The position numbers and the translations under genes are program-made. Below the pieces are notes generated by a model. The model saw nothing but the letters and a program-made list of their open reading frames with translations. It ran no database searches and was not told where the DNA came from. Below are positions 32,928 to 44,018 of a stretch of 64,000 nt of DNA, in pieces (the stretch's first letter is position 1; each line of letters starts with the position of its first letter). This DNA comes from Ephemerocybe angulata (Eukaryota; Basidiomycota; Agaricomycetes; Agaricales; Psathyrellaceae). The stretch is taken from positions 372,001 through 436,000 of the forward strand of contig JAACJK010000063.1 of NCBI GenBank assembly GCA_013368325.1, in the 5' to 3' direction.

Positions 32928-34228
32928 CTACAGCTGTCCATAAGGGAAGAGCTCAGTGCATCCTGCGTCGGAAATAGGGGCATAAAAGTATCGCAAGTTA
33001 ATGATCAAGTTCCTCTTCAGGACACCGGTCGGATTAGGGTACAGCCCACCGACTGTCTTGGTGACGAAGTTGGTATAGAGCAAGCAGAAGTTGCTGAAAT
33101 CCGCGCTGGTAGGGTCCGGGGTAAACGTATTGATCCCATTGACATTCTTTCCGGCGGCGATGGGGTAAGCCTTGAAGATGTCTTGAGCGAATGCTGCGCC
33201 GGTAGGTGCCGCAGCTCTGAAGAAGTCGACAGGGAACTTGGAGTCCCTGAAGAAGAGAGTGGCGTTATCCATAGAGAGCGCACGAACGGGGTTGCGACCA
33301 TCAACGAAGAACTCGAGGGGGAACGAGGACTCCGCAAATGCGGTGAAGAACCTGGGCGAGGTGAAGTCGAAGGTGGGATTGGTCGCAATGGACTCCTGAA
33401 TGCGCTGGTGGCGAAGCTCCTGTGCGACCGTGAGGTTGTAGAAACCACCTCCGAAACGGTTACTGAAGTCCTTGAACTGAAGACTGGTTAACGTATTGTA
33501 CAGAGATGCGTATCCGTTTCGCAACTTACCTGTTTGAACAATGTCTCATTAAGACTATGATTATCGCCGAAGAAGAAATCTGCGCGAGTCATGCTAGAAT
33601 CCCCTTCGAACACTGCGTGAGTGTTGAGCCCAGCGACGGAGGCAGGAGCAGGAGGGTCGGGCCCCGTCTTCTTCGTTTTGCCTCCAATGCTGAGGAGATC
33701 AGTAACGAGGTTGCCGTCGACAAGATGAGCAGCGTAGGTAACAAAACGGGCCGTCGAATGATCCATGTTGAAGCCTATATCACCCGTCAGGCTCATATCA
33801 ACTTTACAGCACCTGAGGATATCCGACCTTCTTGGACAGCGGTTATTATCTGGCTGGGTGACGCAACGCCATTGCGAGGCAGATACTACGTTTAGAGTAA
33901 AAATTTAGAGCGACTCTTCCATTATAGAAAACAGGAAACATACACCATGTGAAGCGAGAGTGTTCAGACCTGGGCAGGGTCCACGAATATCGTCGCGCTC
34001 GAGCGACTTCCATGGATGAGCCCGATCATAAACCAGTTTGGTCCCGTTAAATTTCAGGGGTCCAGGGGGGCTTGGGGGGTCCGATGCTTGGAGCCTTGGG
34101 ACGATCTCTGCAAGCTCCCGCTCGGAAAGGCCGGCCAGAGAGGCATAGCTTGGAAAGGCGAGCGAAACAGGAGCATTGATAACAGCTGCAACGAGAGTAA
34201 ACAGGACGGCGAAGTTCTTCGAGAACAT
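32928..34228 (-). CDS. Unspecific peroxygenase UPO5
   Basis: Minus-strand exons 34228-33944, 33885-33828, 33774-33530 and 33476-32928 give 378 aa. Signal peptide then FPSYASLAGL. RGPCPGLNTLASHG, FEGDSSMTRADFFFG and RFFTAFAE (Arg/Glu pair) are intact, as are the late cysteines (SNFCLLY, GCTELFPYG). Intron 2 starts GTCGGA, a weaker donor than usual. The beginning of exon 4 reads FKDFSNRFGG, where the other copies have F-V/I-D. The N-terminal region is closest to UPO3. Extracellular heme-thiolate peroxygenase as for UPO1. Confidence 0.92.
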
Positions 34229-35734
34229 TGCGAGCTGAGAATTAGTTGAGGCGATATGAGGACGATATTTGGTTCGGTTAGGAATGAAGGCTGAGAGTTT
34301 AACCTCCTTTATATACTCTCTTAATGTATGAGCAGATCAAATCTGTCCTCATAGCCGCAGTCGCCGAGACGGAAGGCGATAGCTACCGCAGCGTCGTGAA
34401 TCGTGATCGATATCACAGCGCTGTAGCATAGTTATGCCCGACATTGCACTGGGAGCACCTTCCGGCCATTTGGTCATCAAACCTGACTCTGCAATAAACT
34501 TGAGACTCCCAAACAAACGGAAGAATGGAAGGAGCCGACAGTGGTACGTACGAGTTTGCGTGGGATGTCGGGTAGTTTCCTTCTTCCATCCAATGGGGTG
34601 GTTGCAATTACCACTACATGCGAAACAGAAAACTTGCTTTATGATAGTTACTCAGGGCCGCCAATATCGTAAGTCATTACTATGCAGTAAATGGAGCGCC
34701 TGAAGGCCGTATCGGACACTAGTAATATCTGGTATGGCTGGAAGGACCTCCAAACGTATCGCCAGAGCAGCGCACTTGCGCTATCATACAGCAGCACTGC
34801 CCTCCCAGCTAATGGCAGTTATACCTCTTAGACCCACAGCTTCCAAGCTGATTCATGGCATCACGCCCCACCGACCTCATGAAACTCAGCGATAGCCATA
34901 CCTGCCCATTGACATGCTGGTCCTCCTGGCGCGCAGCATTTTTTGAGAAAGCGACGCAGCAAGTGACCTTATTCTCAGATCGATGTCAATCCCTTCGGCC
35001 TCAGCAGGGTTGCCGTGCCCGATGCCGTGTGATGGAGCGCCTGTGAGACCTGTCGCTTATGCATGTGAGGAAGCAAAGTTTCATTTGAGTGTTCAACTCA
35101 GAGAACCCTCACACCTCTGGGGGGGTCTTGAGCCGCGATGCGATGCGTAGCTTGTTTACCCTGAGGCCTGCACACAAATACCGACAACCATGTTCTCTCA
35201 GGGCAATCTCATGAAAGATATGAGCTCAGGACAGGACTCCCTGCAGGATGGCGTATGACCCCATATCCCCACCTTGGGCGTCGAGGAGTCGTAAAACACC
35301 AGGACTGCGCTCTATTTTTATTGCATTTTACCGAAAGTACAGATGGGTCGAAGATGAGGTATAACTTTCATCTTACGGGTCGCTGTGCAGTGCGCAGCAT
35401 TTGCAGTGTGCGGCCCTCATGGTCACATCAGTGGAAGTACTATAGCCTAAGTTGGACTCGAGATGTGGACTGCAGGCGACAATCTCCAGCGCGTGCTGAT
35501 CTCTCATAGGGTACTCTAGAGATCGTCGGGACCCAAGTTCGGCCCCCTCTCGCCTTCTCCGTCCCTCCTAGTAAGCCATGCGGTCGCTAATTTTCCGAAG
35601 TTATCGCTTGAAAGCGACATCTAGAAAGATGTTTGAACTCGGGATACCCTCGGAATGCCATGGAACTACTTAAATACCGTGAAGACTAGCCTTGGGTCAC
35701 TTTTCCCACCACCTCCAGTCCTACACGATTGATT
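34229..35734. other. Intergenic, no gene recognised (UPO5 TATA at 34309-34315)
   Basis: TATATAA on the minus strand (34309-34315) is the UPO5 TATA box, 81-87 nt from its ATG. The remaining 1.4 kb up to the glutathione transferase shows no supported coding sequence. Confidence 0.5.
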
Positions 35735-36574
35735 ATGATCACCTTCTTCGATATTCCGTGCCGAACAATGGGCAGGGCATGGTCACCTAACACTTGGAAA
35801 GTCAGGTTCGGTGATGATAGCATTGCTCCAAAATACTCGGCTTACAGGGTCCACACTTGAATGTTGGACAGATACTGCTTGAATTACAGATCAATTCCCT
35901 ACCGCACGGAATGGGTTGAGCTCTCCGACATCGAGAAGCTCTGCACAACCCGCGGTATCCCACCAAGCAAGATCAACTCGGAAGGAAAGAAATCGTACAC
36001 TCTCCCAGCGATTCATAACTCAGACGACGGCACATACGTCTCCGACTCTGCCACCATCATGAGGTATCTCGACGGCATATATCCACAGCGGCCTCTCGCA
36101 TTTCCAAAAGGCACCGTGGTTCTCCAAACGGCATTCCTCAGTGCTTTCGTCCCAAAGGTTCTAGCTCCCCTCTGGCCCGTAATTGTTCCTGCCGTAGCGA
36201 TGAACTTGAATCCAAGGAGCAAGGTGTACTTCGAGAATACGAGGGAGATAACCTTTGGCAGGTCGATCAAAGCGCTCGAAGAGGATGTGGCAGGCCGAGA
36301 TGCCAGCTGGGCAAGGTTTAAAGCGGGGCTAGGTGATATAGATCGATGGATCAGCAGCAGTGAAGACGCGTCCCCACATGCCGAGGTACATGACCATGTC
36401 TTCGTGATGGGATCTGAACCTGTGTTTGCAGACTTTGTGATCGCAGCCACCCTCGCGTACATGAGAAATGTCTGGGGTGAGGAGAGCGTGGAATGGAAGG
36501 AGGTGCAAGGTTGGCATGGTGGACGGTGGGCTAGGTTCGCAGGTTCACTTCGGAAATATGAAAGAGTGGTATAA
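35735..36574 (+). CDS. Glutathione S-transferase, fungal-specific (FuA/Ure2-like) type
   Basis: Two exons (35735-35805, 35872-36574) give 257 aa. The thioredoxin-fold N-domain has FFDIPCRTMGRAWSPNTWKV, YCLNYRSIPYRTEWVELSDI and YTLPAIHNSDDGTYVSDSAT; the cis-Pro and the Ser-Asp pair typical of glutathione binding are visible. The helical C-domain ends in KYERVV. The WSPNTWKVR..LNY..IPYRTEWVE pattern is that of the fungal-specific GSTFuA group, enzymes of wood decayers that bind or conjugate aromatic extractives. The first exon was chosen because it restores the conserved N-terminus in frame. Cytosolic detoxification next to a UPO cluster would be a coherent context. Confidence 0.9.
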
Positions 36575-36941
36575 AATCGGGGTGTATCGACGAAAGTGCC
36601 GCTCCCAGGTCTTATATGCATGTCCAGTACGTTCGAAATATCCACGAGGAAGGTGTTCACAACAATCGACAAGTTCGTACTCGAGTATCCTCTTTGATTA
36701 GTCCAAACTCGAGGCACATCTCTTGGTGTGCAGGCTCGAAAGTGGGCGATGCAAAGCGTATTGACAGCCGGTACGCCGAGATGTTCGACTGTGTATTCAC
36801 CCGAGTTTGACGTGTATCAAATCTATTTACCCGTCCTCATTGCGCCTGGTCGCTCCAATGTTACTGCAATGTTTTAGATCACATAACAACATCTCTAAAT
36901 ATCATACAAAATTCGGTGTCTGCTTCACCCTACCCGGGGGT
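36575..36941. other. Convergent intergenic region
   Basis: 3' flanks of the glutathione transferase (+) and the MDR reductase (-). Nothing else seen. Confidence 0.5.
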
Positions 36942-38289
36942 TTACTCATCGGCGACATGAACAACAGCCTTCGCCTTATTCGTCCCCTTCTGGACAGCGA
37001 GTATAGCATCCCCGACTGACTGCAGACCCTCCCAGACTTCCTCGCGAACCTTCAGCTTTCCGGAAGCGATGAGCTCCGGGACTTCCTTGTAGAACTGAGC
37101 GTCATATTTATGCTCCAGGCGCATGACGATGAAGCCGAACATGGAGATAGACTTCGCAACGACGTGCATTATATTCTATAAAACGGGAGCGTGAGCGTGA
37201 GCATGACCCGAAGAAAAGATTGCACATACCTTGATGGGCTCGCCGCCAGTGTTATATGCGGAGATCATACCGCATTCCTAAGGTTCACTTTAGTCTCGTG
37301 TGGGCGGTCAGTGATAACCTGGAACCTACGATGAAGCGAGCGTTGACGTTCGCAGCTTCGAGAGCGGCTTCAAGCGTGGGGCCCCCGACGTTGTCCCAGT
37401 AAATATCGATGGGACCGTGCTTGTTCAGCACGTCGAGGGTGTTCGAAGTCTTGTAGTTGAATGCGACATCTGCGCCGATGCTCTTCATGAATTCGACTTT
37501 CTCGTCTGAGCCGGCTGAGGCGATGACCTTGCAGCCGTCCATCTTCGCAAATTGAATGACAAAGCTGTAGAAGCATGAGACGACGATTCCAACAAGAACA
37601 TGGTGGACGTACGAGCCAACGGGGCCTGCACCACCGCTAACGAACACAGTTTCACCCTTCTTCGCCGATGAATACTCCTTCCAGGCCATGTAGGCCGTCT
37701 TTCCGGGCATACCGGCCGCGCCGACGTAGTACGACCAGGGGAGCTTCTGCTTGTTGTCGAGAACCATGAGGTCGGCGCGGTTGGGGAAGACGATGTAGTT
37801 CTGATGTTCTGAGACACAAGTGTCAGTCGCATTTCTGCTAAGCCCGGGATTGTGGGTTCCGATGTACGTACTGAACGTCCCATATACGTGAGCGCCCTTC
37901 TTGAATTCTGACGACTTGGACTTCAGCACAACACCAACGCCATAGCCGTCGATGGGCTGTCCGACGATGAACGGGGGCTGCCAATGGCATAAGTATCAGC
38001 TGAAAAAGGAGAAAACATAGACGAGTTCCGCACAGCGTAGGACTTTACGTCGGGTTCACGCATCCGGCCTCGCATGTAAGGATCGACAGAGAGGTAGAGC
38101 GTCTTGACGAGGAATCCTCCATCAGGGATAGGCAAAGACTCGAGGTCGATCTTCTCAGAGTCGTCGTAAACCACGGTCTTCCCCGGCTCGGGGTAGCCTA
38201 AAGAATGTTAATGAGCGTTCTGAGCTGAATATCTGTTACTCACCCTTGGGGATGGACTTGAAGATAACCTTTCCGTTGGTGACAGGCAT
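36942..38289 (-). CDS. NADPH-dependent MDR oxidoreductase (zinc-free, leukotriene B4 dehydrogenase / double-bond reductase type)
   Basis: Seven exons on the minus strand (38289-38244, 38197-38049, 37977-37872, 37808-37613, 37564-37330, 37277-37230, 37175-36942) give 337 aa. Landmarks: TLYLSVDPYMRGRM near the N-terminus, VSGGAGPVGSFVIQFAKMDG (nucleotide-binding loop), SAGSDEKVEFMKSIGAD, and VQKGTNKAKAVVHVA at the end. No catalytic zinc cysteines are present, as expected for this branch. Relatives reduce alpha,beta-unsaturated ketones and aldehydes with NADPH in the cytosol. A four-carbonyl detoxification role with the neighbouring glutathione transferase is an inference. Confidence 0.9.
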
Positions 38290-39131
38290 GGCTGATGGGT
38301 TCAGATATGAGGAGGTCGATTAGGAGTGTGAGTTAGGCAGCCGCCTGTGCGAGACATGGCGTTTTATTCCTCGCTAGAGGCCGCTTAGTTTGAAACCGGG
38401 CGGAACGAAAGCCGGAGGCAAACATCGATTGGTTGGTAAAAGTTGGTAAATCCTGGCCAATAATTGGATCCAGGGCCAATTCTGTCAAGAGCTAGACATT
38501 GGTAAGCTGATTAGCGCGCATGACGTCCTCGCCGATCTACACCTTCCGAAGCTTCTGGAATTATGTGTCAGTACTTGGATCGCGGTCTGACCTGAGTACA
38601 GGTACGATCGATGCATGATGGCGCTCACCGCTGCTGATCAACCCGCAGCTGGGGAGAGGGCGAGTAGAGGAGCGGGAGAGCAATGGGCTGATGCACGAGC
38701 GTGGCGCGTGACGTCGCTCTTTCGATGCAGTTTACTCGATCTGAATGGGGCTTTACCTGGGCTTTACCAATCTTTACCAATCATACAGGGCCTCGCGAGT
38801 CGTCGCGTTAACGTTGGGGCGGGGATGGGGAAATGCCGTCATCCCGACGCTGATATCCCCGGAATGCCCAGCGCCGAAAGTCCGAATGTTTCGGCATCAA
38901 TCGATAAGCGCCCGTGTCCAGACTTGGTTTCTGCCTTTCGAGAGCTCCAGTGGCGAAGATACGGTGTGCGGCGAATCGGCACCGTACGCGTTCTTTGTTC
39001 TTTGTTTATCCGAATAGGTGTGACTTCGTGGGCGGATGCGGTACCGATAACTCCATCGATGGCATCGCAAGGCGGTGTTGCTAAGCTTTCCATAGGCGCC
39101 TCGAGCCAATAGCTCTTCAACAGCACCCACA
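38290..39131. other. Intergenic, no gene recognised
   Basis: A CCAAT/ATTGG-rich stretch near 38430-38470 is probably MDR promoter. Other frames lack support. Confidence 0.45.
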
Positions 39132-39416
39132 ATGGTTCGCACAGCAAAAGACGAGTCCTACTCCAGGGAGCACGTTATTGAGCGCGCGCGCGAGCGATAT
39201 GGCCTGACCCTCACGGAGACCGACTACACAACGCTCAACAGCCGGATAGCCGCCGAAGACGCTGAGCGTCTTGGGGAGGAGGGAGGCGATAGCTTTTGGG
39301 GGGTGCCTTGGGAGGGAGAGATGTTGATATGCGTATGGAGCAATGCTTTGAAGAGGGTTACCACACTTCTTCCACCTGGAACAACCATACGACAAAAGAG
39401 ACGCGGAAAGAAGTAG
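39132..39416 (+). CDS. Small hypothetical protein (94 aa)
   Basis: An intronless 94-aa frame starts MVRTAKDESYSREHVIERAR and ends in a basic KRRGKK tail. The middle (GEMLICVWSNALKRVTTLLPP) looks like a short folded domain, with charged helices before it. I do not recognise a family. The start context is good (CCCACAATGG). Support is the plausible composition only; it could be spurious. Confidence 0.45.
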   Translation: MVRTAKDESYSREHVIERARERYGLTLTETDYTTLNSRIAAEDAERLGEEGGDSFWGVPWEGEMLICVWSNALKRVTTLLPPGTTIRQKRRGKK

Positions 39417-39887
39417 CAGCGGAAACTGAGGGGGTTTGAGCAGCGCGTACGCCTTTGGAGTCATGTCATCAGTGTGCTCGAGATACTCACTTTGAAACTC
39501 CTTAGCCTCGCACAGTTATTTAAACTTCATGTTCGAGACAAATCGTTCAGCTAGAACCTCGGAGAGTCAAGAACAAAGGACAGCGTTCTTATCATTCAGT
39601 TGCTCTTCTTCGAACCGAATCGCGTCACCGGCCAATCAGACCCACGTTCCCCACCTTCTAACCCCATCTCAGGTCTACTTATATTTAGCAAGAAGACATT
39701 ATATCTATACATTGGAAGTATGGACGAGCGTTTCCAGATCCCGGCCGCTATATTGTCTCCCAGCTTCCCATTGGTTGGGACGTAACACTCCAAGGTTCGT
39801 GCCGAGGAATAGGCAGGGGGTGAGAGTTCAAGCGCCGTAGCTTAAGAGTGCGCCATCTGGTGTTGCTTCGATACCTCCTCATTGAAT
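39417..39887. promoter_or_regulatory. DUF1996 B promoter, duplicated upstream of copy C
   Basis: From about 39590 to the ATG the sequence aligns with 41670-41926 before copy C. Shared blocks are CTTATCATTCAGTT, CCCA/ACTCATTGG followed by GACGTAACACTCCAA, and CCGAGGAATAGGCAG. The tandem duplication therefore included the promoter. The ATTGG (inverted CCAAT) blocks are candidate NF-Y sites. Confidence 0.6.
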
Positions 39888-41504
39888 ATGCTGTTGCCAC
39901 TGTTGGTCTCTGCGAGCGCCGTAGCTTGTGTTTCTGCACAGTTTCAAACCCTTCGTTTTCCATGCTCACAGCTCGTGACTGAGAGGCTCGATCCGTAGGT
40001 GCGGTCTTCTGATATCCATGGCAAATTCTAAGATGGCATCAATAGGTTGGTGACCCCAGGGCTGGTGTCGCCTCACCTTCATCAGATTGTCGGAGGGGTG
40101 AGTAGTTTGTCAATGTTCGAACGCAAACGCTGATGGTATACGACCTCGCTATGGCTCAGAATGCGTGAGTAATCCTCGAATGCATACAACTCACAGCAAT
40201 AAAACGTCCTTTCCACGCGGTAGCTTCAATATCACAATGGATCCGGCGAGAGGCAATATCGCAGAACTCTCAACCTGCACCACATGTCGCTTCAAGGAGG
40301 ACAAATCCAACTACTGGACCATGGTCATGTACTTCAAGCACCGCAACGGAAGCTTCATCCGAGTGCCCCAAATCGCAAATGAAGGGACTGGAGCCCCGAA
40401 TGGCGGTATGACCATATACTACATTCGCCCTCGCGCCCCTGCGAAGAACCTCAGCGTTACCGCATTTCGCGAGGTACGTCCACTTAGATAGCGGCTGAGA
40501 GTTTATCCTGGCTAATGTAAAATAGGGATTCCGCATGAGGGTGGGAGCTCCGAATGCCCGGAGTAACGCCTACGATGTGAGGAGCGGCGCTGTGAACCAG
40601 ACTACCTTCCGATGCTGGGATGGTACTGGAATAGGCCCTGGGACTCCATCAGTCGGTGCTTTGGATACAGTGAAGTTCCCTGCCCATCAGTGCGAGGGTG
40701 GGATACGCTCTCAGGTCTACTTCCCACAGTGAGTCCAACCCCTCCAGCTCATTATGGCGTGGCTCGACTGATAGACAATGAATATTAGATGCTGGGATGG
40801 GGTGAACCTCGACAGCCCGGACCACGAAGTGCGCCGCATTCAGTATTACTTGGTTCAGACACTCACATAGGCCCCAGAGTCATGTTACCCACCCATCCGT
40901 TGGAGCAGTCGATGGTGGAGGCTCCTGGATGTTCGGCACCGACTGCCCAGACAGCCATCCCGTCCGTCTTCCTCTCATCTTCATGGAGACGGTATGGGAT
41001 ACTAAGATCTTCAACGACAAATCTCTGTGGCCCGCCGACGGTAGCCAGCCTCTCGTATGGAGCATGGGTGATCCGTAAGTTGTCTCGTTCCTGACATACA
41101 TATACTCCCGTATGTGTGCTCACTCACTCGTGATGTATACAGCACAGGGTTCGGACATCACGCCGACTACATTTTCGGATGGGAAGGCGACTCTCTTCAG
41201 CGCGCTCTCGCTTCCGATCGATGTGTCTCTGCGGTGCCATCCAACTGCGATGTCCTCACCCTCCAAAGCGACAAAGAGATCAATCAGTGCACTCAAGCAC
41301 CCGTAGTCCCCGAGATCACCGAAGGGCGATGTGAGTACTTCTAGTCGATATTTTACAAGACACAAGCTGAAACATACCTCTAAAGATATCGATAAGCTCC
41401 CGGGATGTAACCCACTCCAAACAGGGCCAGAACCTGCGACCGTTGTCGCCAACTGTGATGCTGTCTCAACGACAATTGGATCTCCCAAACCAACTTCAGC
41501 CTAA
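39888..41504 (+). CDS. DUF1996 secreted protein, paralogue B
   Basis: Nine exons (39888-39994, 40046-40097, 40160-40164, 40224-40473, 40526-40728, 40789-40828, 40878-41074, 41143-41330, 41386-41504) sum to 386 aa. The third exon is only five bases, AATGC. A signal peptide (MLLPLLVSASAVACVSA) is followed by the DUF1996 domain: LVTPGLVSPHLHQIVGG, NAFNITMDPARGN, CTTCRFKEDKSNYW, MTIYYIRPRAP, FRMRVGAPNARS, RCWDGTGIGPGTPS, GGIRSQVYFPQCWDGVNLDS, SWMFGTDCPDSHPVRLPLIF, GHHADYIFGWEGDSLQRAL and a C-terminal KLPGCNP. The His residues in the SPHLHQ and GHHADY motifs are family hallmarks. The domain's activity is unknown to me; the protein is presumably extracellular. Tandem with copy C. Confidence 0.9.
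40160..40164 (+). other. Five-nucleotide microexon (AATGC) of DUF1996 B
   Basis: Flanked by CTCAG and GTGAGT. Inclusion gives N-A-F-N in frame between HQIVGG and NITMDP, while skipping it would shift the frame. The same microexon is found in copy C (AATGC before GTAAGC) and copy A (AACGC, minus strand). Confidence 0.85.
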
Positions 41505-41926
41505 CGTTAGGTGCACTATTCGAGGGGTCTGCTGTAATTTTCGTTCTTATCGAGTCTAATATACAAGTATGGAAGTCCATATTATATATCCGAGGTCGTT
41601 TGGGAGCTACCCATCCCAATTGAAGCAATAAGTTTAAGCTAGATCCTCGGGGAATAAGGGACGAGGGAAATCCTTCTTATCATTCAGTTACGCTTCCTCG
41701 AGTCACTGCACATCACCATCAAATTAGGCCACGCTCCTCCAGCTCCTTCTCAGTACGACATAGATCGAGCAAGAGGACGTTCTATATTTACTACTCCTAT
41801 ATTGCCTCCCGAATTCTCATTGGCCAAGACGTAACACTCCAAGCTTCGTACCGAGGAATAGGCAGTGGATGAGAATTCAAGCGGCACAGTTTAAGAATGC
41901 GCCATTTTGAACAGTGCCATTCCTTC
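41505..41926. promoter_or_regulatory. DUF1996 C promoter (duplicate of the B promoter)
   Basis: 41670-41926 corresponds to 39590-39887, with some 40 nt fewer. No gene present. Confidence 0.55.
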
Positions 41927-43555
41927 ATGCCCCTTGTGAATCATGATGCTGTGCCACTGATAGTCACTGCTAGCCTCACGGCTTGCGTTTCTGCACAATT
42001 TCAGACCCTTCGCTTCCCATGCTCGCAGCTCGTGACTGAGAGGCTCGATCCGTACGTCGGCAACTTCCATATCATACCCCGAAGACAGGTTAACAACCTC
42101 TCAATAGCTTGGTGACGCCCGGACTGGTGTCACCTCACCTTCACCAGATTGTCGGAGGGGTGAGTGGTTTGTATACGCTTCAACGCAAACGCTGATGTAC
42201 AGTCTCGTCCTGGCTCAGAATGCGTAAGCGCCTCGGTTCGCGTAATGGGCACCGCATTTAGTAACTATTTCGTCGACATGGGACAGCTTCAACATCACCA
42301 TGGATCCTGCAAGAGGAAACATCGCCGAGCTATCGACCTGCACCACCTGTCGTTTCAAGGAGGACAAGTCCAACTACTGGACCATGGTCATGTACTTCAA
42401 GCACCGCAATGGAAGCTTCATTCGAGTGCCTCAGATTGCGAACGACTTCACCGGAGCCCCAAACGGCGGGATGACGATCTACTACATCCGACCCCGCGCA
42501 CCGTCGAAGAATCTCAGTGTCACGGCTTTCCGCGAGGTACGTCCTAAGAGCGAGGTGTCACTCATTTCAAAGATAACGCCATGTCCTAGGGATTCCGCAT
42601 GAGGGTTGGAGCTCCCAATGCCCGAAGTAACACCTACGACACGAGGAGTGGGGCCGTGAACCAGACTACGTTCCGATGCTGGGACGGGACTGGTATCGGA
42701 CCAGGAACGCCGTCTGTTGGCGCTTTGGATAGTGTTCAGTTCCCCGCCCACCAGTGCAAGGGTGGCATCCGCTCTCAGGTTTACTTCCCACAGTATGTCC
42801 TGTATTGCTGTATTAGAGGAACTTATCATCGATGGTTTATCATTATCTAGGTGCTGGGATGGCGTGAACCTCGACAGCCCTGATCACGAGGTATGTAGGC
42901 TTGGCAAGTCTACGTGCGCTAAAGCTAAATTGAGCTGTAGAGCCATGTTGCCCATCCATCCGTTGGAAAGGTCGATGGCGGTGGCTCGTGGATGTTTGGC
43001 ACGGATTGCCCAGATAGCCACCCTGTCCGCCTGCCCCTGATTTTCATGGAGACGGTATGGGATACAAAGATTTTCAATGACAAAGATCTTTGGCCCGCCG
43101 ATGGAAGCCAACCCCTTGTGTGGAGCATGGGCGATCCGTACGTCATCTCATTCGATTGATCCGTCGATTCCTGTGCCCATTCATCCAACCAGCACTGGAT
43201 TTGGTCACCACGCGGACTACGTTTTCGGGTGGGAAGGAGACTCTCTCCAGCGCGCGCTTTCTTCTGACCGCTGTGTATCGTCCCTACCGGAGAACTGTGA
43301 CGTCCTCACACTCCAAAGCGACAAGGAGATTAACCAGTGCACTCAAGCGCCCGTCGTCCCTGAGGTCACCGAAGGTCGTTGTGAGTTATCGTCCTGAGTG
43401 AAATTAAAAAACGTCACGTTGAACGTATATCCACAGATCTCGAGAAGCTCCCAGGGTGCAACCCACTTCAGGCCGGACCAGAGCCCGCTACTACAGTAAC
43501 CAACTGTGATGCAGTCTCGACGACTATCGTGTCTCCTAAACCGACGTTAGTCTAG
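41927..43555 (+). CDS. DUF1996 secreted protein, paralogue C (altered N-terminus)
   Basis: Tandem duplicate of copy B with the same exon order and a 5-nt microexon (AATGC, between CTCAG and GTAAGC, near 42222). The domain motifs are all present: LVTPGLVSPHLHQIVGG, NAFNITMDPARGN, CTTCRFKEDKSNYW, GGIRSQVYFPQCWDGVNLDS, GHHADYVFGWEGDSLQRAL, KLPGCNP. The start differs. Against copy B one T is missing early in the signal-peptide codons (CTGTTGCCA in B, CTGTGCCA in C), so the ATG that aligns with B's start is out of frame. The in-frame ATG at 41927 gives MPLVNHDAVPLIVTASLTAC, a poorer signal peptide with Asp and His inside. Confidence 0.85.
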
Positions 43556-44018
43556 AGTCTCTGGAGGTAGAGGATTCGCGTGGTTTGTTCAGATTTCCAT
43601 TCTTCTCAAGTCTGTGGTATGTCTATAGCCTTGTCATGTAAATCTAACTCTCGTGCTTTCAATCAATCCCTGGTTGATGGGGGCGGACTTAGGCGCCCGT
43701 CCGTTGAGGGCACATCGCTATCAATTTTGACACATGGGGGTCACAGGGGACATACTATAACGAACTAAAGACTGCCTACAGCACATGTAAGTATGCGGTT
43801 TATTAGAGCTATGACAAATACCATCTCGAAGTGAAAAATAAAGAATGGGGTGCCCACATCAGTCCCGGTGTAGCGAACTGGGGTGTTGTACCTAACCGAA
43901 TGGTATACGTATATACGTACATATATTAACAGCCCATAAATATTTGATAAAGCAAGGAAGGGGTAGAAATGATACAGGCTGCTGTTGGAAATGAAAGCTG
44001 GGGCTCCAGTAGAATAAT
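43556..44018. other. Convergent intergenic region
   Basis: 3' flanks of DUF1996 C and of the ubiquitin-like gene. Nothing recognised. Confidence 0.5.

Noticed and set aside
36013..36717. 234-aa minus-strand ORF over the glutathione transferase
   Set aside because: Antisense shadow of the GST exon 2, which has clear family motifs.
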